From Paenibacillus sp. FSL R5-0623 (GTDB lineage: Bacteria > Bacillota > Bacilli > Paenibacillales > Paenibacillaceae), in assembly GCF_037974265.1 (NCBI RefSeq), contig NZ_CP150233.1, positions 4,774,001 to 4,838,000 on the forward strand: a stretch of DNA of 64,000 nt. The letters run 5' to 3'. The stretch's first letter is position 1, and each line of letters opens with the position of its first letter. A program made the translations under genes and the position numbers. Below are positions 7,922-17,085 of the stretch, piece after piece. The notes beneath the pieces were generated by a model that ran no database searches, had not been told where the DNA came from, and saw nothing but the letters and a program-made list of their open reading frames with translations.

Positions 7922-10171
7922 TCAACCTGCTTCGGGTGAGGTCGGCTTTGGTTTCTTGATCTCCTCCGGATATTCTATCCTGGAGTGGAAGATACCCATC
8001 ACCGTTTCCTTCAATGTTCTGGCGACGATATCCAGTTCACGCATCGTAAGGTCACAATCATTGAATTGATGATCGTCCAATCGTCCTTTAATAATCTTCT
8101 CAATCATGGACTCCACTTGCTCCACTGTCGGTTTGCGCAAAGATCTCACAGCAGCCTCCACACTATCGGCAATGCCAACAATAGCCGATTCTTTGGACTG
8201 AGCCTTCGGCCCAGGGTAACGGAAATCTTCTTCCGTGAAATCAGGCTCAACGCCTGCTTCTTCCGCCTGGCGCAGTGCTTTGTGATAGAAATAGTGGAGA
8301 AATGTCGTGCCGTGATGCTGTTCCGCAATATCCCGAATAGGTCTGGGCAGCTTGTAATCCTTCTGCATTTCCACCCCATCGCGCGCATGGGCAACGATAA
8401 TGGATTTGCTCAGTTTCGGATCAATTGAATCATGCGGATTCTCCATATTGTTCTGATTCTCAATAAAATAGATGGGCCGCTTCGTCTTGCCAATATCATG
8501 ATAATACGAACCCACTCGGCAGAGCAATCCGTTAGCTCCTATGGCTTCTGCTGCTGCTTCAGACAGATTGCCTACCATAACACTGTGATGATAGGTACCC
8601 GGTGTCTCCGTCAGCAACTTGCGTAGAAGCGGATGGTTCGGATTGGACAGTTCTACCAGTTTGAGCGCTGACAAAATGCCAAATGAAGTTTCAAAAAATG
8701 GCATCAGCCCAATGACCAGTATGGCAGTCAGCACGCCACCAGCAAATGCAAACCCAACGCCATACAGTGTAGTGGTTCGATTCCAATCGCCCGAGTCAAT
8801 CAAAGCCAAGGTAAAGACGGCTATGGACCCGAACAAGCAGACCATAATGGCCCCTTTCAGGATCGTTGATCGCTGGCTAGCCTTATGTGTTGCGAAGATC
8901 GCAACAAATGAAACCAATACAGCGAAGAACCCTAATTCGAAGTCAAAAAGTTGACCCTGATGCGTATTCAAAATAATGCTGGACAACATACCGATCAATA
9001 TCGAACATACAAAGGCAAGCGACGTATCCAGCAAGAGAGCAATTAACATCGCGCCTACCGCAACAGGTGCAAGGAAGCCCACATAAGACCTCTCATTGGT
9101 TTGGATAATCGCTGTCACATGCATAACCACAATCGTAATAATAAAAATGAGAACAAGCATCAACAGCTGTGCATTATTATATTTGAAATGCGTTCCGCTG
9201 CCTTGCTGAATATACATCAGAATTGCTGCTGACAACAGGCAGGAAAACATAAGAAGACCAAGCTGTGGCCAGTAGTTCACTTCATTTTTCAGCAAATCAT
9301 TCTCATCCAGCAAAGTATACATCTCCGGGGTGATCATCTCACCCTTGGCAACTAATGTGTCCCCTTGCTTGATAAAGACAGTTTGCGTGTTCTCACGCGC
9401 CTGAACTTTCGCTTCCTTGGTTCCCTCTTCATCGTAGAAGCGGTTAGCGGTCACCACAAGGCGAGCAAGCTCTTGCACGACCTCACGTTGCGTACGCTTA
9501 CCAAGAGAGCTGACACTCACCATCTCAGCTACTTTGGCACGGGCAGTGGTTGCATCGCTGATCTGATCCGTCATTAACCTCGCAACAATATCCCTCGCAA
9601 CCGGTTTCATCTCCTGGATATCATCCGATGTCAGACGTGAGATTTTGATGTAGGTTTCTTCGGGAATACGGTAGCTTTGCTCCTGTACCACATTTCTGAT
9701 CTCTTCCAAAAGAGTCTCGGAGTATGTACCAGCTTTCCGATTATTATTGATATAGTTGGTCACAAAGTCCTTCTGGCGCTGCGGAATTTCATCTCGATAG
9801 ATATCGATCTTGTCCTGACTTGAAATCTGATCATCCTGATTTAATCGATCTACACGGTCAAGCAGGGTAGTCATCAAATTTTCGTTGCGCAACTGGACAA
9901 TCTGAAATATCGGCTGTACCCGTTCGGCAGCTTCTTCCTGTGCTTTGAGTGTGGCCTTGTTATTCGGAATCTGCATGGGAGCAGCAATATCCACTTCACT
10001 CCGTGTCCCTTCCTGAATATCATACCGCTCAGGGAGCAGCTTGGAAGCCAGACTTACGTAGAAAAGAATCACCAGAAACAAAAACAGAAGATAGCGTGCC
10101 CACACGCTATACTTCCATCCTGTAGCCTTATTCTGAAAAGATTTGCCTTTTGACGGTTCCTTCGAGGTCAC
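7922..10171 (-). CDS. yqfF: HD family phosphohydrolase, PgpH/YqfF type (7TMR-HD)
   Basis: A membrane protein of about 749 residues: one N-terminal transmembrane helix, a long extracytoplasmic domain (7TMR-HDED type), a block of seven helices and a C-terminal HD domain. HD motifs are visible in PGTYHHSVMVGNLSEAAAE and YYHDIGKTKRPIYF. In Listeria the family member PgpH hydrolyses cyclic di-AMP, so the same activity is inferred here. I place the start at the GTG at 10171, 17 nt after the phoH stop, with AAAGGG about 10 nt upstream. The longer in-frame ORF to 10300 would overlap phoH by about 110 nt and is unlikely. Confidence 0.93.
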   Translation of the reverse strand: MTSKEPSKGKSFQNKATGWKYSVWARYLLFLFLVILFYVSLASKLLPERYDIQEGTRSEVDIAAPMQIPNNKATLKAQEEAAERVQPIFQIVQLRNENLMTTLLDRVDRLNQDDQISSQDKIDIYRDEIPQRQKDFVTNYINNNRKAGTYSETLLEEIRNVVQEQSYRIPEETYIKISRLTSDDIQEMKPVARDIVARLMTDQISDATTARAKVAEMVSVSSLGKRTQREVVQELARLVVTANRFYDEEGTKEAKVQARENTQTVFIKQGDTLVAKGEMITPEMYTLLDENDLLKNEVNYWPQLGLLMFSCLLSAAILMYIQQGSGTHFKYNNAQLLMLVLIFIITIVVMHVTAIIQTNERSYVGFLAPVAVGAMLIALLLDTSLAFVCSILIGMLSSIILNTHQGQLFDFELGFFAVLVSFVAIFATHKASQRSTILKGAIMVCLFGSIAVFTLALIDSGDWNRTTTLYGVGFAFAGGVLTAILVIGLMPFFETSFGILSALKLVELSNPNHPLLRKLLTETPGTYHHSVMVGNLSEAAAEAIGANGLLCRVGSYYHDIGKTKRPIYFIENQNNMENPHDSIDPKLSKSIIVAHARDGVEMQKDYKLPRPIRDIAEQHHGTTFLHYFYHKALRQAEEAGVEPDFTEEDFRYPGPKAQSKESAIVGIADSVEAAVRSLRKPTVEQVESMIEKIIKGRLDDHQFNDCDLTMRELDIVARTLKETVMGIFHSRIEYPEEIKKPKPTSPEAG

Positions 10172-10187
10172 TTTAGACAATCCCTTT

Positions 10188-11159
10188 CTATGCTTGATTT
10201 TCTGCGGCGTGGTTGTAAGCCACGATAATTTTCTGGACGAGAGAATGCCGCACAACATCTTGCTCGGCAAAATAGACAAATCCAATCTCGTTAACTTCAT
10301 TCAAGATCGTATTTGCTTCCACAAGCCCGGATTTCTTACCACGCGGTAAATCAATCTGTGTAACGTCTCCAGTGATGACCATTTTGGAGCCAAAACCAAG
10401 ACGGGTCAGAAACATCTTCATCTGTTCAGGCGTTGTGTTCTGTGCTTCATCGAGAATGATGAAGGAGTCATCCAGCGTACGCCCCCGCATGTAGGCGAGT
10501 GGCGCGATTTCGATTAATCCCCGCTCCAGTGCCTTCGCGGTCTGTTCCTGCCCCATAACGTCATATAAGGCATCGTACAGCGGTCTCAGATAAGGGTCTA
10601 CCTTCTCCTGAAGATCACCTGGCAAAAACCCAAGACTCTCTCCTGCTTCAACAGCAGGCCGTGTGAGTACAATGCGTTTGACGCTGCCTTCTTTAATTGC
10701 GGCAACAGCCAGTACAACAGCAAGGTAGGTTTTGCCCGTACCGGCAGGACCAATGCCAAATACAATATCACGTTTTTTAATTGTAGTTACATAGTGCTTC
10801 TGTCCAATGGTTTTAACACGGATTGGTTTACCTCGGTATGTCGTCGTAATCTCGCCTTTGAACAGGTCCAATAGTTGGTCTGCCCGCATATCCTTGGCAA
10901 GTTCAATCGCATACTTCACATCTCTCTCGGTTAACACATATCCATTGCGTATCAATTGCAGTAACACATCAAATAATTGTTCAAGCGATTCCACCTGCTG
11001 TGCGTTGCCAAAAATCACAATCTCCGCTTCACGGGATGCAATCTGGGCAGGAATCTCGGATTCAATCAGTTTGAGAAAAGTATCTTGGGGTCCAAAAAGG
11101 GATTGGCCCTCTCCCGCACTCTGGAGGGAGATTTGTATGCTGCGTGTTTGCTCTGACAA
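10188..11159 (-). CDS. phoH: PhoH family ATPase/RNA helicase-like protein
   Basis: Cytoplasmic P-loop ATPase, 323 residues, thought to act in RNA metabolism together with YbeY. Walker A is GPAGTGKT at 137-144 and Walker B is FIILDEAQN, followed by the sensor GDVTQIDLPRG. An N-terminal region resembling a KH-like domain precedes the ATPase. It is downstream of yqfD with a spacing of only 6 nt, consistent with a sporulation-linked operon yqfC-yqfD-phoH-yqfF-ybeY-dgkA. Confidence 0.95.
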   Translation of the reverse strand: MSEQTRSIQISLQSAGEGQSLFGPQDTFLKLIESEIPAQIASREAEIVIFGNAQQVESLEQLFDVLLQLIRNGYVLTERDVKYAIELAKDMRADQLLDLFKGEITTTYRGKPIRVKTIGQKHYVTTIKKRDIVFGIGPAGTGKTYLAVVLAVAAIKEGSVKRIVLTRPAVEAGESLGFLPGDLQEKVDPYLRPLYDALYDVMGQEQTAKALERGLIEIAPLAYMRGRTLDDSFIILDEAQNTTPEQMKMFLTRLGFGSKMVITGDVTQIDLPRGKKSGLVEANTILNEVNEIGFVYFAEQDVVRHSLVQKIIVAYNHAAENQA

Positions 11160-11165
11160 ATATCC

Positions 11166-12359
11166 TCATTCTCCTTGACTATGGACTAGCGGAAGTTCTT
11201 CCGCAATGCTTTCTTCTACTTCAAATAAGACTTTCATATAAACTTTACCATTCTCTTTCTTCTCATGCAAAATTTTTTCACTTATAATTTTTGTTCCTTT
11301 GCCGTTTTTGGCCATAATATCATTCCTTGCTCCTTCCAATCCTTTCGTTCTGGCCCATTCTACCGTCTGTTGTTGCTCATGCTCTCGGGTCTCCAGATCT
11401 TTCTCTGTCAGCCAACCCATAGGGAGTGTAAAGGATCGCCACGTCAATGGTTTATGATTACTTTCTGTATCAAATGAACTGAACGGTGTACTTCCGTACC
11501 CCCACAGCTGGATCGCCCAATTCCCCAGCACCATGTAAAAACGTTCTTTGCTTTCACCTGTCATTGTATTATGTTTTTGCACCAGTGGAACCTCTACCTG
11601 ATACTCACGCCACACCAGACCACGAACTTCACCTTTGGCAACGATGGTTTTGGTATTCTCCTCATCCCCGAGAATCCCCGAGATCAATACCTGACCCTTT
11701 TTGACACGCATGTCCTTCTGAACAACAGGGCGTCCCTGCTCCGCATAGATTTGAGTGACAACAGCGTCTGACTTACTGATCAGATGTCTGGGATTCAGTA
11801 ATGGCTCACGCTTTGGTTGCGCCGATTCCACAACCTGAATGGTGATGGTTGTCCCCTCTTTGCTCACGCCAATCCAGGTTACATCCGGCAGAGCGAGTGC
11901 TAGCTGCCTGGAGAGCTTGTCTTGGCTTTGCAAGCGGAACCCCCATTGGAAAGGGTATATGCCCTCTTTCTTTGCTGCTGCAAGCACCTCGTCGGTGGGA
12001 ATGGTGACGTTACCCTTGACCTCCACATCCCATACCATGGACGACAACGCAAACAAAGCTGCCACAAAAAACAGCATCCCCCCAAGAAAGAACTTCCTCC
12101 GCAATAATCGGGCCGCAAAAAAAGGGAAACCACTGCGATGGGTTACTTTCACCCTGCAGCCTGTCCGTTTCAACACAGGACGCAACCTGAAAAAATGCGG
12201 CAGCAGAATGTTCATCTCTGCCACGCGTCCATCGTGAGCACGCAGGTTCCAAACTTCCAGCCCCTGCTCTGCCACCGTGTTGATTAATGTTTCAATGTCT
12301 CCCCCAGTGACCGTGATTCGGACTGCTCCCCGCAGTTTATACAGACTGGGCTGCTTCAT
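11166..12359 (-). CDS. yqfD: Sporulation protein YqfD
   Basis: 397 residues; matches the YqfD sporulation family (SpoIV-related). One transmembrane helix (about residues 92-112, FFLGGMLFFVAALFALSSM) is followed by a large extracytoplasmic part containing VDVEVKG-like and EGIYPFQWGF segments. The B. subtilis protein is made in the mother cell and is needed for efficient sporulation; its biochemical role is unknown. The start overlaps the end of yqfC by 4 nt. Confidence 0.92.
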   Translation of the reverse strand: MKQPSLYKLRGAVRITVTGGDIETLINTVAEQGLEVWNLRAHDGRVAEMNILLPHFFRLRPVLKRTGCRVKVTHRSGFPFFAARLLRRKFFLGGMLFFVAALFALSSMVWDVEVKGNVTIPTDEVLAAAKKEGIYPFQWGFRLQSQDKLSRQLALALPDVTWIGVSKEGTTITIQVVESAQPKREPLLNPRHLISKSDAVVTQIYAEQGRPVVQKDMRVKKGQVLISGILGDEENTKTIVAKGEVRGLVWREYQVEVPLVQKHNTMTGESKERFYMVLGNWAIQLWGYGSTPFSSFDTESNHKPLTWRSFTLPMGWLTEKDLETREHEQQQTVEWARTKGLEGARNDIMAKNGKGTKIISEKILHEKKENGKVYMKVLFEVEESIAEELPLVHSQGE

Positions 12360-12649
12360 CCGTTCCCCTCCACTCCATTCATATGAATATCCAGAATCGT
12401 TCCTTCAACAGCTACTTCATCCGGCAAAATGTTACGTATCACCAAGGCAGTTCCTTTGATCTCCAACTGGCCTTGGGAAAGAGCCAACACGATACGATCC
12501 GGGGTGAAATGGATGACACCGCGATGATTCTCTATATACAGTTGCTTACTGCCAATCAGGGTTAACCGTGGCATATCATAAAGCACATCCTGCGGCAGAT
12601 CCAACACTTCACTGGTCCATCTGCGCAGCTTGCGGCTGATCCGGGTCAT
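12356..12649 (-). CDS. yqfC: Sporulation protein YqfC
   Basis: 97-residue protein of the YqfC/YabP-like sporulation family, with the conserved LPQDVLYDMPRLTLIGSKQL and ENHRGVIHFTPDRIVL segments. It is made in the mother cell in B. subtilis. It starts the operon: an ATGA overlap joins it to yqfD, and a candidate sigma-E-type promoter sits 30-60 nt upstream. Function beyond sporulation is unknown. Confidence 0.92.
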   Translation of the reverse strand: MTRISRKLRRWTSEVLDLPQDVLYDMPRLTLIGSKQLYIENHRGVIHFTPDRIVLALSQGQLEIKGTALVIRNILPDEVAVEGTILDIHMNGVEGNG

Positions 12650-12679
12650 TCGAAGGTCTTCCCCCTTCCTCTACAGTTC

Positions 12680-12708
12680 AACTTATGCGCAGATTCATGA
12701 ATTTATGA
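12680..12708 (-). promoter_or_regulatory. Candidate sigma-E-type promoter of yqfCD
   Basis: On the minus strand TCATAAA is followed after 14 nt by CATAAGTT, close to the sigma-E pattern (KMATATT, 14-15 nt, CATACAnT). The position, just ahead of yqfC, matches the known mother-cell expression of yqfCD in B. subtilis. This is a pattern match only. Confidence 0.4.
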
Positions 12709-12754
12709 AAATTCCGGAGCGTGTTAGGGACGAATGTTGAGAAAAAAGTAAGGA

Positions 12755-12812
12755 ACACAGAAAAAGCCGTCTCCGGCGACTTTCTGCGCACCAGAGACGG
12801 CTCTATTTTCTG
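12755..12812 (-). terminator. Intrinsic terminator after the nfeD-floA operon
   Basis: Minus-strand stem AGCCGTCTC paired with GAGACGGCT, followed by TTTTT. It lies just downstream of the gene at 12831 and isolates nfeD-floA from yqfC. Confidence 0.8.
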
Positions 12813-12830
12813 TTCATAATGAAGACTTGT

Positions 12831-13430
12831 TTACAGTTTCCCTCTTGTACCAAACGGCTGTTTGGAACGAGGAGGACCCAATACTTCTGCCCACAGCACA
12901 CCTGTACGAATATCAGCAGGGCGAAGCGGGGATGCTCCCGATTCATCGGTGTTGGGTATATCCCAACTGGAATCAGAGACAACAGGTTTATTTGCAGAAG
13001 AGAAGCGATTTAATCTCTCTTGAATCAAACGCTCCTGTCGTTCCACTTCTTTCATTTGTTGCTCAAGCGAGCTTTCCGTTTCTCTTGAGGAACTCTCACT
13101 TCTGTGGTTACTGGCTGTGCCAGAAGAAGCAGCAGGCTCCGAATATGGCTCACCATACTGATTCTCATATTGTTCGTCTTCGTACCGATCGTCATACTGT
13201 TCATCATAACGGGGATCAGTATGTCCGGAAGACTGCTGCGGAGATGAATTGTCTCTTGAGCGTTCTTCCCGGTCTGAATCACCGCCGCCTCCAAACGTAG
13301 GCATCCCGCTGGCAGGACGCTTTTTGTTTGGATCAGCCGATTTGGCAGCTTTTCCCAAGAATGAGAAGAGCGCAAAACCGACAACAGCTACAATGTACAA
13401 GTTATCAAAAATCCATTCGAATAGGCCCAT
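12831..13430 (-). CDS. Hypothetical membrane-anchored protein downstream of floA
   Basis: About 199 residues, not recognised as a named family. One N-terminal transmembrane helix (IFDNLYIVAVVGFALFSFLG) is followed by a long hydrophilic, low-complexity region rich in Ser, Glu, Asp, Gln and Tyr (repeated DDRYEDEQYENQY-like runs), a short coiled-coil stretch (EQQMKEVERQERLIQERLNR) and an ordered C-terminus (PADIRTGVLWAEVLGPPRS). It is the last gene of the nfeD-floA transcript. B. subtilis has an unrelated-looking small gene, yqfB, in this position. The start at ATG 13430 follows GGTGA; a GTG two codons earlier is an alternative. Confidence 0.8.
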   Translation of the reverse strand: MGLFEWIFDNLYIVAVVGFALFSFLGKAAKSADPNKKRPASGMPTFGGGGDSDREERSRDNSSPQQSSGHTDPRYDEQYDDRYEDEQYENQYGEPYSEPAASSGTASNHRSESSSRETESSLEQQMKEVERQERLIQERLNRFSSANKPVVSDSSWDIPNTDESGASPLRPADIRTGVLWAEVLGPPRSKQPFGTRGKL

Positions 13431-13443
13431 ATGCACTCACCGC

Positions 13444-14454
13444 CTATCTTCCGTTTTTGGAATCACCCTGATCGTTGGAATTCGAACCTTCACCAGGTTT
13501 TCCCAATGTATTGCGCATTTGAGTATCTGCTTCAATATTTTTGAGATTCATGTAGTCCATCACACCAATTTTCCCACTACGCAAAGCCTCTGCCATTGCA
13601 AGTGGTACTGCGGATTCAGACTCAACAACGCGCGCTCTCATCTCTACAACGCGTGCTTTCATCTCTTGCTCTTGTGCTACAGCCATCGCACGACGTTCTT
13701 CCGCTTTGGCTTGAGCAATCCGCTTGTCAGCTTCCGCCTGCTCAGTTTGCAAGAAAGCACCAATATTTTTACCGATATCCACGTCCGCAATATCAATGGA
13801 CAGGATCTCAAAGGCAGTTCCAGAATCCAACCCTTTGGACAAGACTGTACGAGAGATCAGATCCGGATTTTCCAAAACCACTTTATGCGTTTCTGCTGAA
13901 CCGTTGGTACTTACGATCCCTTCACCGACACGGGCAATGATTGTTTCTTCACCAGCACCACCGACGAGTCGATCGATATTTGCACGAACTGTAATTCTTG
14001 CTCGAACATTGACTTCGATACCATCTTTTGCCACCGCAGATACAACAGGCGTTTCGATAACACGCGGGTTAACACTCATTTGAACCGCCTGCAATACGTC
14101 ACGACCAGCAAGGTCAATCGCAGCAGCACGTTCAAATTCGAGTGGAATGTTTGCACGCTGGGCAGCGATCAGAGCGTTAACCACACGGTCAACGTTACCA
14201 CCAGCCAGGAAGTGACTTTCCAGTTGATTCATCGACAATTGAATACCTGCTTTAGTGGCTTTGATCATCGGATTTACGATTCGGCTAGGTGTTACACGTC
14301 TGAGTCTCATCGCAACCAGTGTAATAATACTAACACGCACACCGGATGCAATTGCCGAGATCCAGAGCATGACCGGGAAAAAGCTGAAGAATACGCTCAA
14401 TACGATGATGGCAACTACCGCAATGAGCAAAACCGTAATCATAGTTGGTTCCAT
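13444..14454 (-). CDS. floA: Flotillin-like protein FloA
   Basis: Scaffold protein of functional membrane microdomains, 336 residues. An N-terminal hydrophobic segment (about residues 5-45) anchors it. A PHB/SPFH-type domain follows (NPRVIETPVVSAVAKDGIEV...), then an Ala/Glu-rich coiled coil (EADKRIAQAKAEERRAMAVA) and a flexible hydrophilic tail. GGAGG lies 10 nt upstream of the ATG. It is encoded directly after nfeD, as in B. subtilis, where the pair is in the sigma-W regulon; a matching promoter is present here. Confidence 0.95.
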   Translation of the reverse strand: MEPTMITVLLIAVVAIIVLSVFFSFFPVMLWISAIASGVRVSIITLVAMRLRRVTPSRIVNPMIKATKAGIQLSMNQLESHFLAGGNVDRVVNALIAAQRANIPLEFERAAAIDLAGRDVLQAVQMSVNPRVIETPVVSAVAKDGIEVNVRARITVRANIDRLVGGAGEETIIARVGEGIVSTNGSAETHKVVLENPDLISRTVLSKGLDSGTAFEILSIDIADVDIGKNIGAFLQTEQAEADKRIAQAKAEERRAMAVAQEQEMKARVVEMRARVVESESAVPLAMAEALRSGKIGVMDYMNLKNIEADTQMRNTLGKPGEGSNSNDQGDSKNGR

Positions 14455-14615
14455 TGTTTAATTTCCTCCATTTGCAATTTGAATTTGATAAAAACATTTG
14501 AGAAGACATTCACGAGTCCGCTGCTAAATTAAAGAATGCACCACCTCGCTGGCAGCTTCAGCTACGTGGTTATGTACATTGCCGAAGCGTTAATCCACTT
14601 CGACAACAGAGCGGG

Positions 14616-15977
14616 TTACACCGGTAATGCTTGCTGAACCACAATCCGGGTACCTTCCGCTTTAATCACAATAATCGGGGTGTCAACCGGAATGAAATCA
14701 CCATCTGTCACAACATCAATTCGTTCTCCTTCAAACATCGCTGTTCCAGAAGGTCGAAGCGGTGTAAGACTAATGCCTTGCAGTCCAATCAACTCTTTAC
14801 GCTCGGTAGCGGATGAGTATCCACGCTCAGCTGACAGACTGTCACTCAGTATGAATCGATTCCATATCCCTCGATCTTTAAACAGTACTGCGATAATCGC
14901 AATCACTACCAATGCTGCTCCGAAAGCGATTCCCAAGGATACGAATGCATCACTCGTATCATAAGCAGCCCTCACAACACCTGCAACAAGCGCAATTGAT
15001 CCCAGAATACCCAGAATACCCATGCTTGGTATGAACATCTCCAGAATCATCAAGATGAGTCCAACAGTGAACAATACCCACGTCTCTGCTCCTGCAAAAC
15101 CGGCAACGTAATTTCCTGAGAAATACAGGACAAAACATACGATACCGACAATACCAGGTACTCCGAACCCAGGAACGATCAATTCAATGGCTACACCTGC
15201 GATTCCGAGGAACAACAATATGGTCATGACAACTGGATTGGTAAGAAAGGATGAGATGTTCTCTGCTGTCGTCCGTTCTACCTTAAATACATCATCCTGG
15301 CTGTAACCGAGCCACGTTGCCGCTTCTTCCGGTGTGTTGCTGATGTGGTCAGCATAACCAACTTTCAGCGCTTCTTCAGCAGAGAGAGCAATAATTTCAC
15401 CTTTTTGCTTGGTTTTATTAATCTCTGGCATTTCCACAACCATGTTAACATCCGTCATTCCAGCTGCAATCTTGCCATCACGACCACTGATCTCAGCTGC
15501 TCCCTGCATTTTGCTTTTCCAGAATGCAACAAGCTTTGGATCATCAACATGTTTACCCGTACTGTCCACCATTGCTGCCGCACCAATCATACTGCCTGGT
15601 GACATTACGATCTTATCTGCATTCAGAGCCAGAAAACTCCCGGCTGAAGCAGCATCTCCACGAACAAATGCAACAGTCTCAATCGGACTGTCCTTGATCA
15701 GGGTACCCAATGCTTCTGCAGTGTCGACACGGCCTCCCGGCGTATTGATATCAAGAACGATCAGGCCAGCATTCATCTCTTCCGCTTGCTTGAACCCGCG
15801 TTCCATGAACTTGCCAAGTCCCTGCTCGATTGGTTTATCAACCGGAATAATATATACGGCGCCACTCTTCTCAGCTGCATGCGCTGACGGTGATCCAATC
15901 CAGACAGGAAGCAACAGCGTCAGTAGCATTAAGAGCATCAATGGCCCCGTAAGCTTCTTCCGGCGCTTTCCCTTCAC
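14616..15977 (-). CDS. yqeZ: NfeD family membrane-bound ClpP-class serine protease
   Basis: 453 residues with an N-terminal signal sequence (LMLLMLLTLLLPVWIGSPSAHA). A ClpP-like protease domain follows (DINTPGGRVDTAEALG and the serine motif DAASAGSFLAL, catalytic Ser near residue 112). After it come four or more transmembrane helices and a C-terminal OB-fold NfeD domain (GLQGISLTPLRPSGTAMFEG). The start is GTG at 15977 with GGGGGG 6 nt upstream. The partner is FloA, encoded next; together they are thought to act in membrane quality control. A sigma-W-type promoter lies about 60 nt upstream. Confidence 0.94.
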   Translation of the reverse strand: MKGKRRKKLTGPLMLLMLLTLLLPVWIGSPSAHAAEKSGAVYIIPVDKPIEQGLGKFMERGFKQAEEMNAGLIVLDINTPGGRVDTAEALGTLIKDSPIETVAFVRGDAASAGSFLALNADKIVMSPGSMIGAAAMVDSTGKHVDDPKLVAFWKSKMQGAAEISGRDGKIAAGMTDVNMVVEMPEINKTKQKGEIIALSAEEALKVGYADHISNTPEEAATWLGYSQDDVFKVERTTAENISSFLTNPVVMTILLFLGIAGVAIELIVPGFGVPGIVGIVCFVLYFSGNYVAGFAGAETWVLFTVGLILMILEMFIPSMGILGILGSIALVAGVVRAAYDTSDAFVSLGIAFGAALVVIAIIAVLFKDRGIWNRFILSDSLSAERGYSSATERKELIGLQGISLTPLRPSGTAMFEGERIDVVTDGDFIPVDTPIIVIKAEGTRIVVQQALPV

Positions 15978-16029
15978 AATAGTCCCCCCTTTTCCATTAA
16001 TGTTATACTGTCCAGCTTATGGTATTTAT

Positions 16030-16055
16030 TACGTGCAATGCAACATTTCGTTTCA
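16030..16055 (-). promoter_or_regulatory. Sigma-W-type promoter of nfeD-floA
   Basis: Minus-strand TGAAAC (16050-16055), a 16-nt spacer, then CGTA (16030-16033): an exact match to the B. subtilis sigma-W consensus at the right distance from the nfeD start. In B. subtilis the orthologous operon is sigma-W dependent. Confidence 0.8.
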
Positions 16056-16171
16056 AAATCTTAAAATTATATTTGAAAACTCAATCAATTGCAAGAATAA
16101 AAATCCATAATAATATATATTAACCATTAAAAAGGAATTCTGTCATCCCAAAGACATCATGCCTTCAGATA

Positions 16172-16213
16172 AATGGAAAAAACACCTCCTGACAAGTCAG
16201 AAGGTGTTTATTG
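16172..16213 (-). terminator. Intrinsic terminator of rpsU-yqeY
   Basis: Minus-strand stem AACACCTTCTGAC paired with GTCAGGAGGTGTT, then TTTTTT, just after the yqeY stop codon. Confidence 0.85.
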
Positions 16214-16220
16214 ATTTGCT

Positions 16221-16664
16221 TTATTGCAGAAATTGTTGAACTGCTTGATTTACCAGTTTGCCGTCCGCTTTGCCTTTAACTTTCGGCATAAGGGCCGCCA
16301 TGACTTTCCCCATCTCGGCTTTCGAAGAAGCACCGGTTTCCTGGATGGTCTGCTGTACAATAACTTTAATTTCTTCTTCGGTAAGCTGTGTGGGAAGGTA
16401 CTGGATGAGTACTTCAATTTCCGCTTTTGCATTTGCCGCGAGATCTTCACGGCCCGCTTTGTCAAATTCTTGGAGGGCATCTTTGCGCTGTTTGATTTCA
16501 CGACTCAGGATATCAAGCACTTCGTTGTCATCCAAATCTCTTTTCAAATCTATTTCAAGATTCTTGATCGTCGAACGAATCAACCGAATGTTGGAGAGTC
16601 TGAACTTGTCCTTACTCTTCATCGCTTGCTTCATATCTTCGTTCAATCGTTCGCTAAGATTCAT
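16221..16664 (-). CDS. yqeY: GatB/YqeY domain-containing protein
   Basis: 147 residues, a free-standing copy of the C-terminal helical domain of GatB (tRNA-dependent amidotransferase subunit). Conserved segments are DMKQAMKSKDKFRLSNIRLI near the N-terminus and MGKVMAALMPKVKGKADGK near the C-terminus. The exact role is unknown; tRNA binding is suggested from the GatB relationship. It is co-transcribed with rpsU, as in Bacilli and many other bacteria, and ends in a strong terminator. Confidence 0.94.
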   Translation of the reverse strand: MNLSERLNEDMKQAMKSKDKFRLSNIRLIRSTIKNLEIDLKRDLDDNEVLDILSREIKQRKDALQEFDKAGREDLAANAKAEIEVLIQYLPTQLTEEEIKVIVQQTIQETGASSKAEMGKVMAALMPKVKGKADGKLVNQAVQQFLQ

Positions 16665-16679
16665 GTAGTTAAAATCCTC

Positions 16680-16853
16680 CTAAAACTTTCTCTTACGAGC
16701 AGCCTCGGACTTTTTCTTGCGCTTTACGCTTGGCTTCTCATAATGCTTACGTTTCTTCACCTCAGCCAATACGCCATCTTTAGCGATGGAGCGTTTAAAA
16801 CGACGAAGTGCAGCATCAATAGTCTCGTTTTTGCGAACTTTAGTTTCAGACAC
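16680..16853 (-). CDS. rpsU: 30S ribosomal protein S21
   Basis: 57 residues, very basic, with the S21 pattern SETKVRKNETIDAALRRFKR and a C-terminal run of Lys/Arg. It binds near the 3' end of 16S rRNA and helps initiation. I use the GTG at 16853, because AGGGAGGG lies just upstream and the length then fits the family. An upstream in-frame ATG at 16907 would add 18 residues absent from S21. Confidence 0.95.
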   Translation of the reverse strand: MSETKVRKNETIDAALRRFKRSIAKDGVLAEVKKRKHYEKPSVKRKKKSEAARKRKF

Positions 16854-17085
16854 CAGTTTTCCCTCCCTCCGACCAGACCGTCCAAGAGCAATAACACGGT
16901 TCATCATCTTACATTATAGGCGAAAGATAATAAAGGTGTCAACCTCAATGTAATGATCACTTATTTGAATCCATTTTATAACTCAAAGGTATTATGAAAT
17001 GAATTCATTATATAAGCATTTGGTCACACATTCGTGGATTTAATGCATATGACTAAATCCTCAATATTAGTACCCATTAGCTCGT

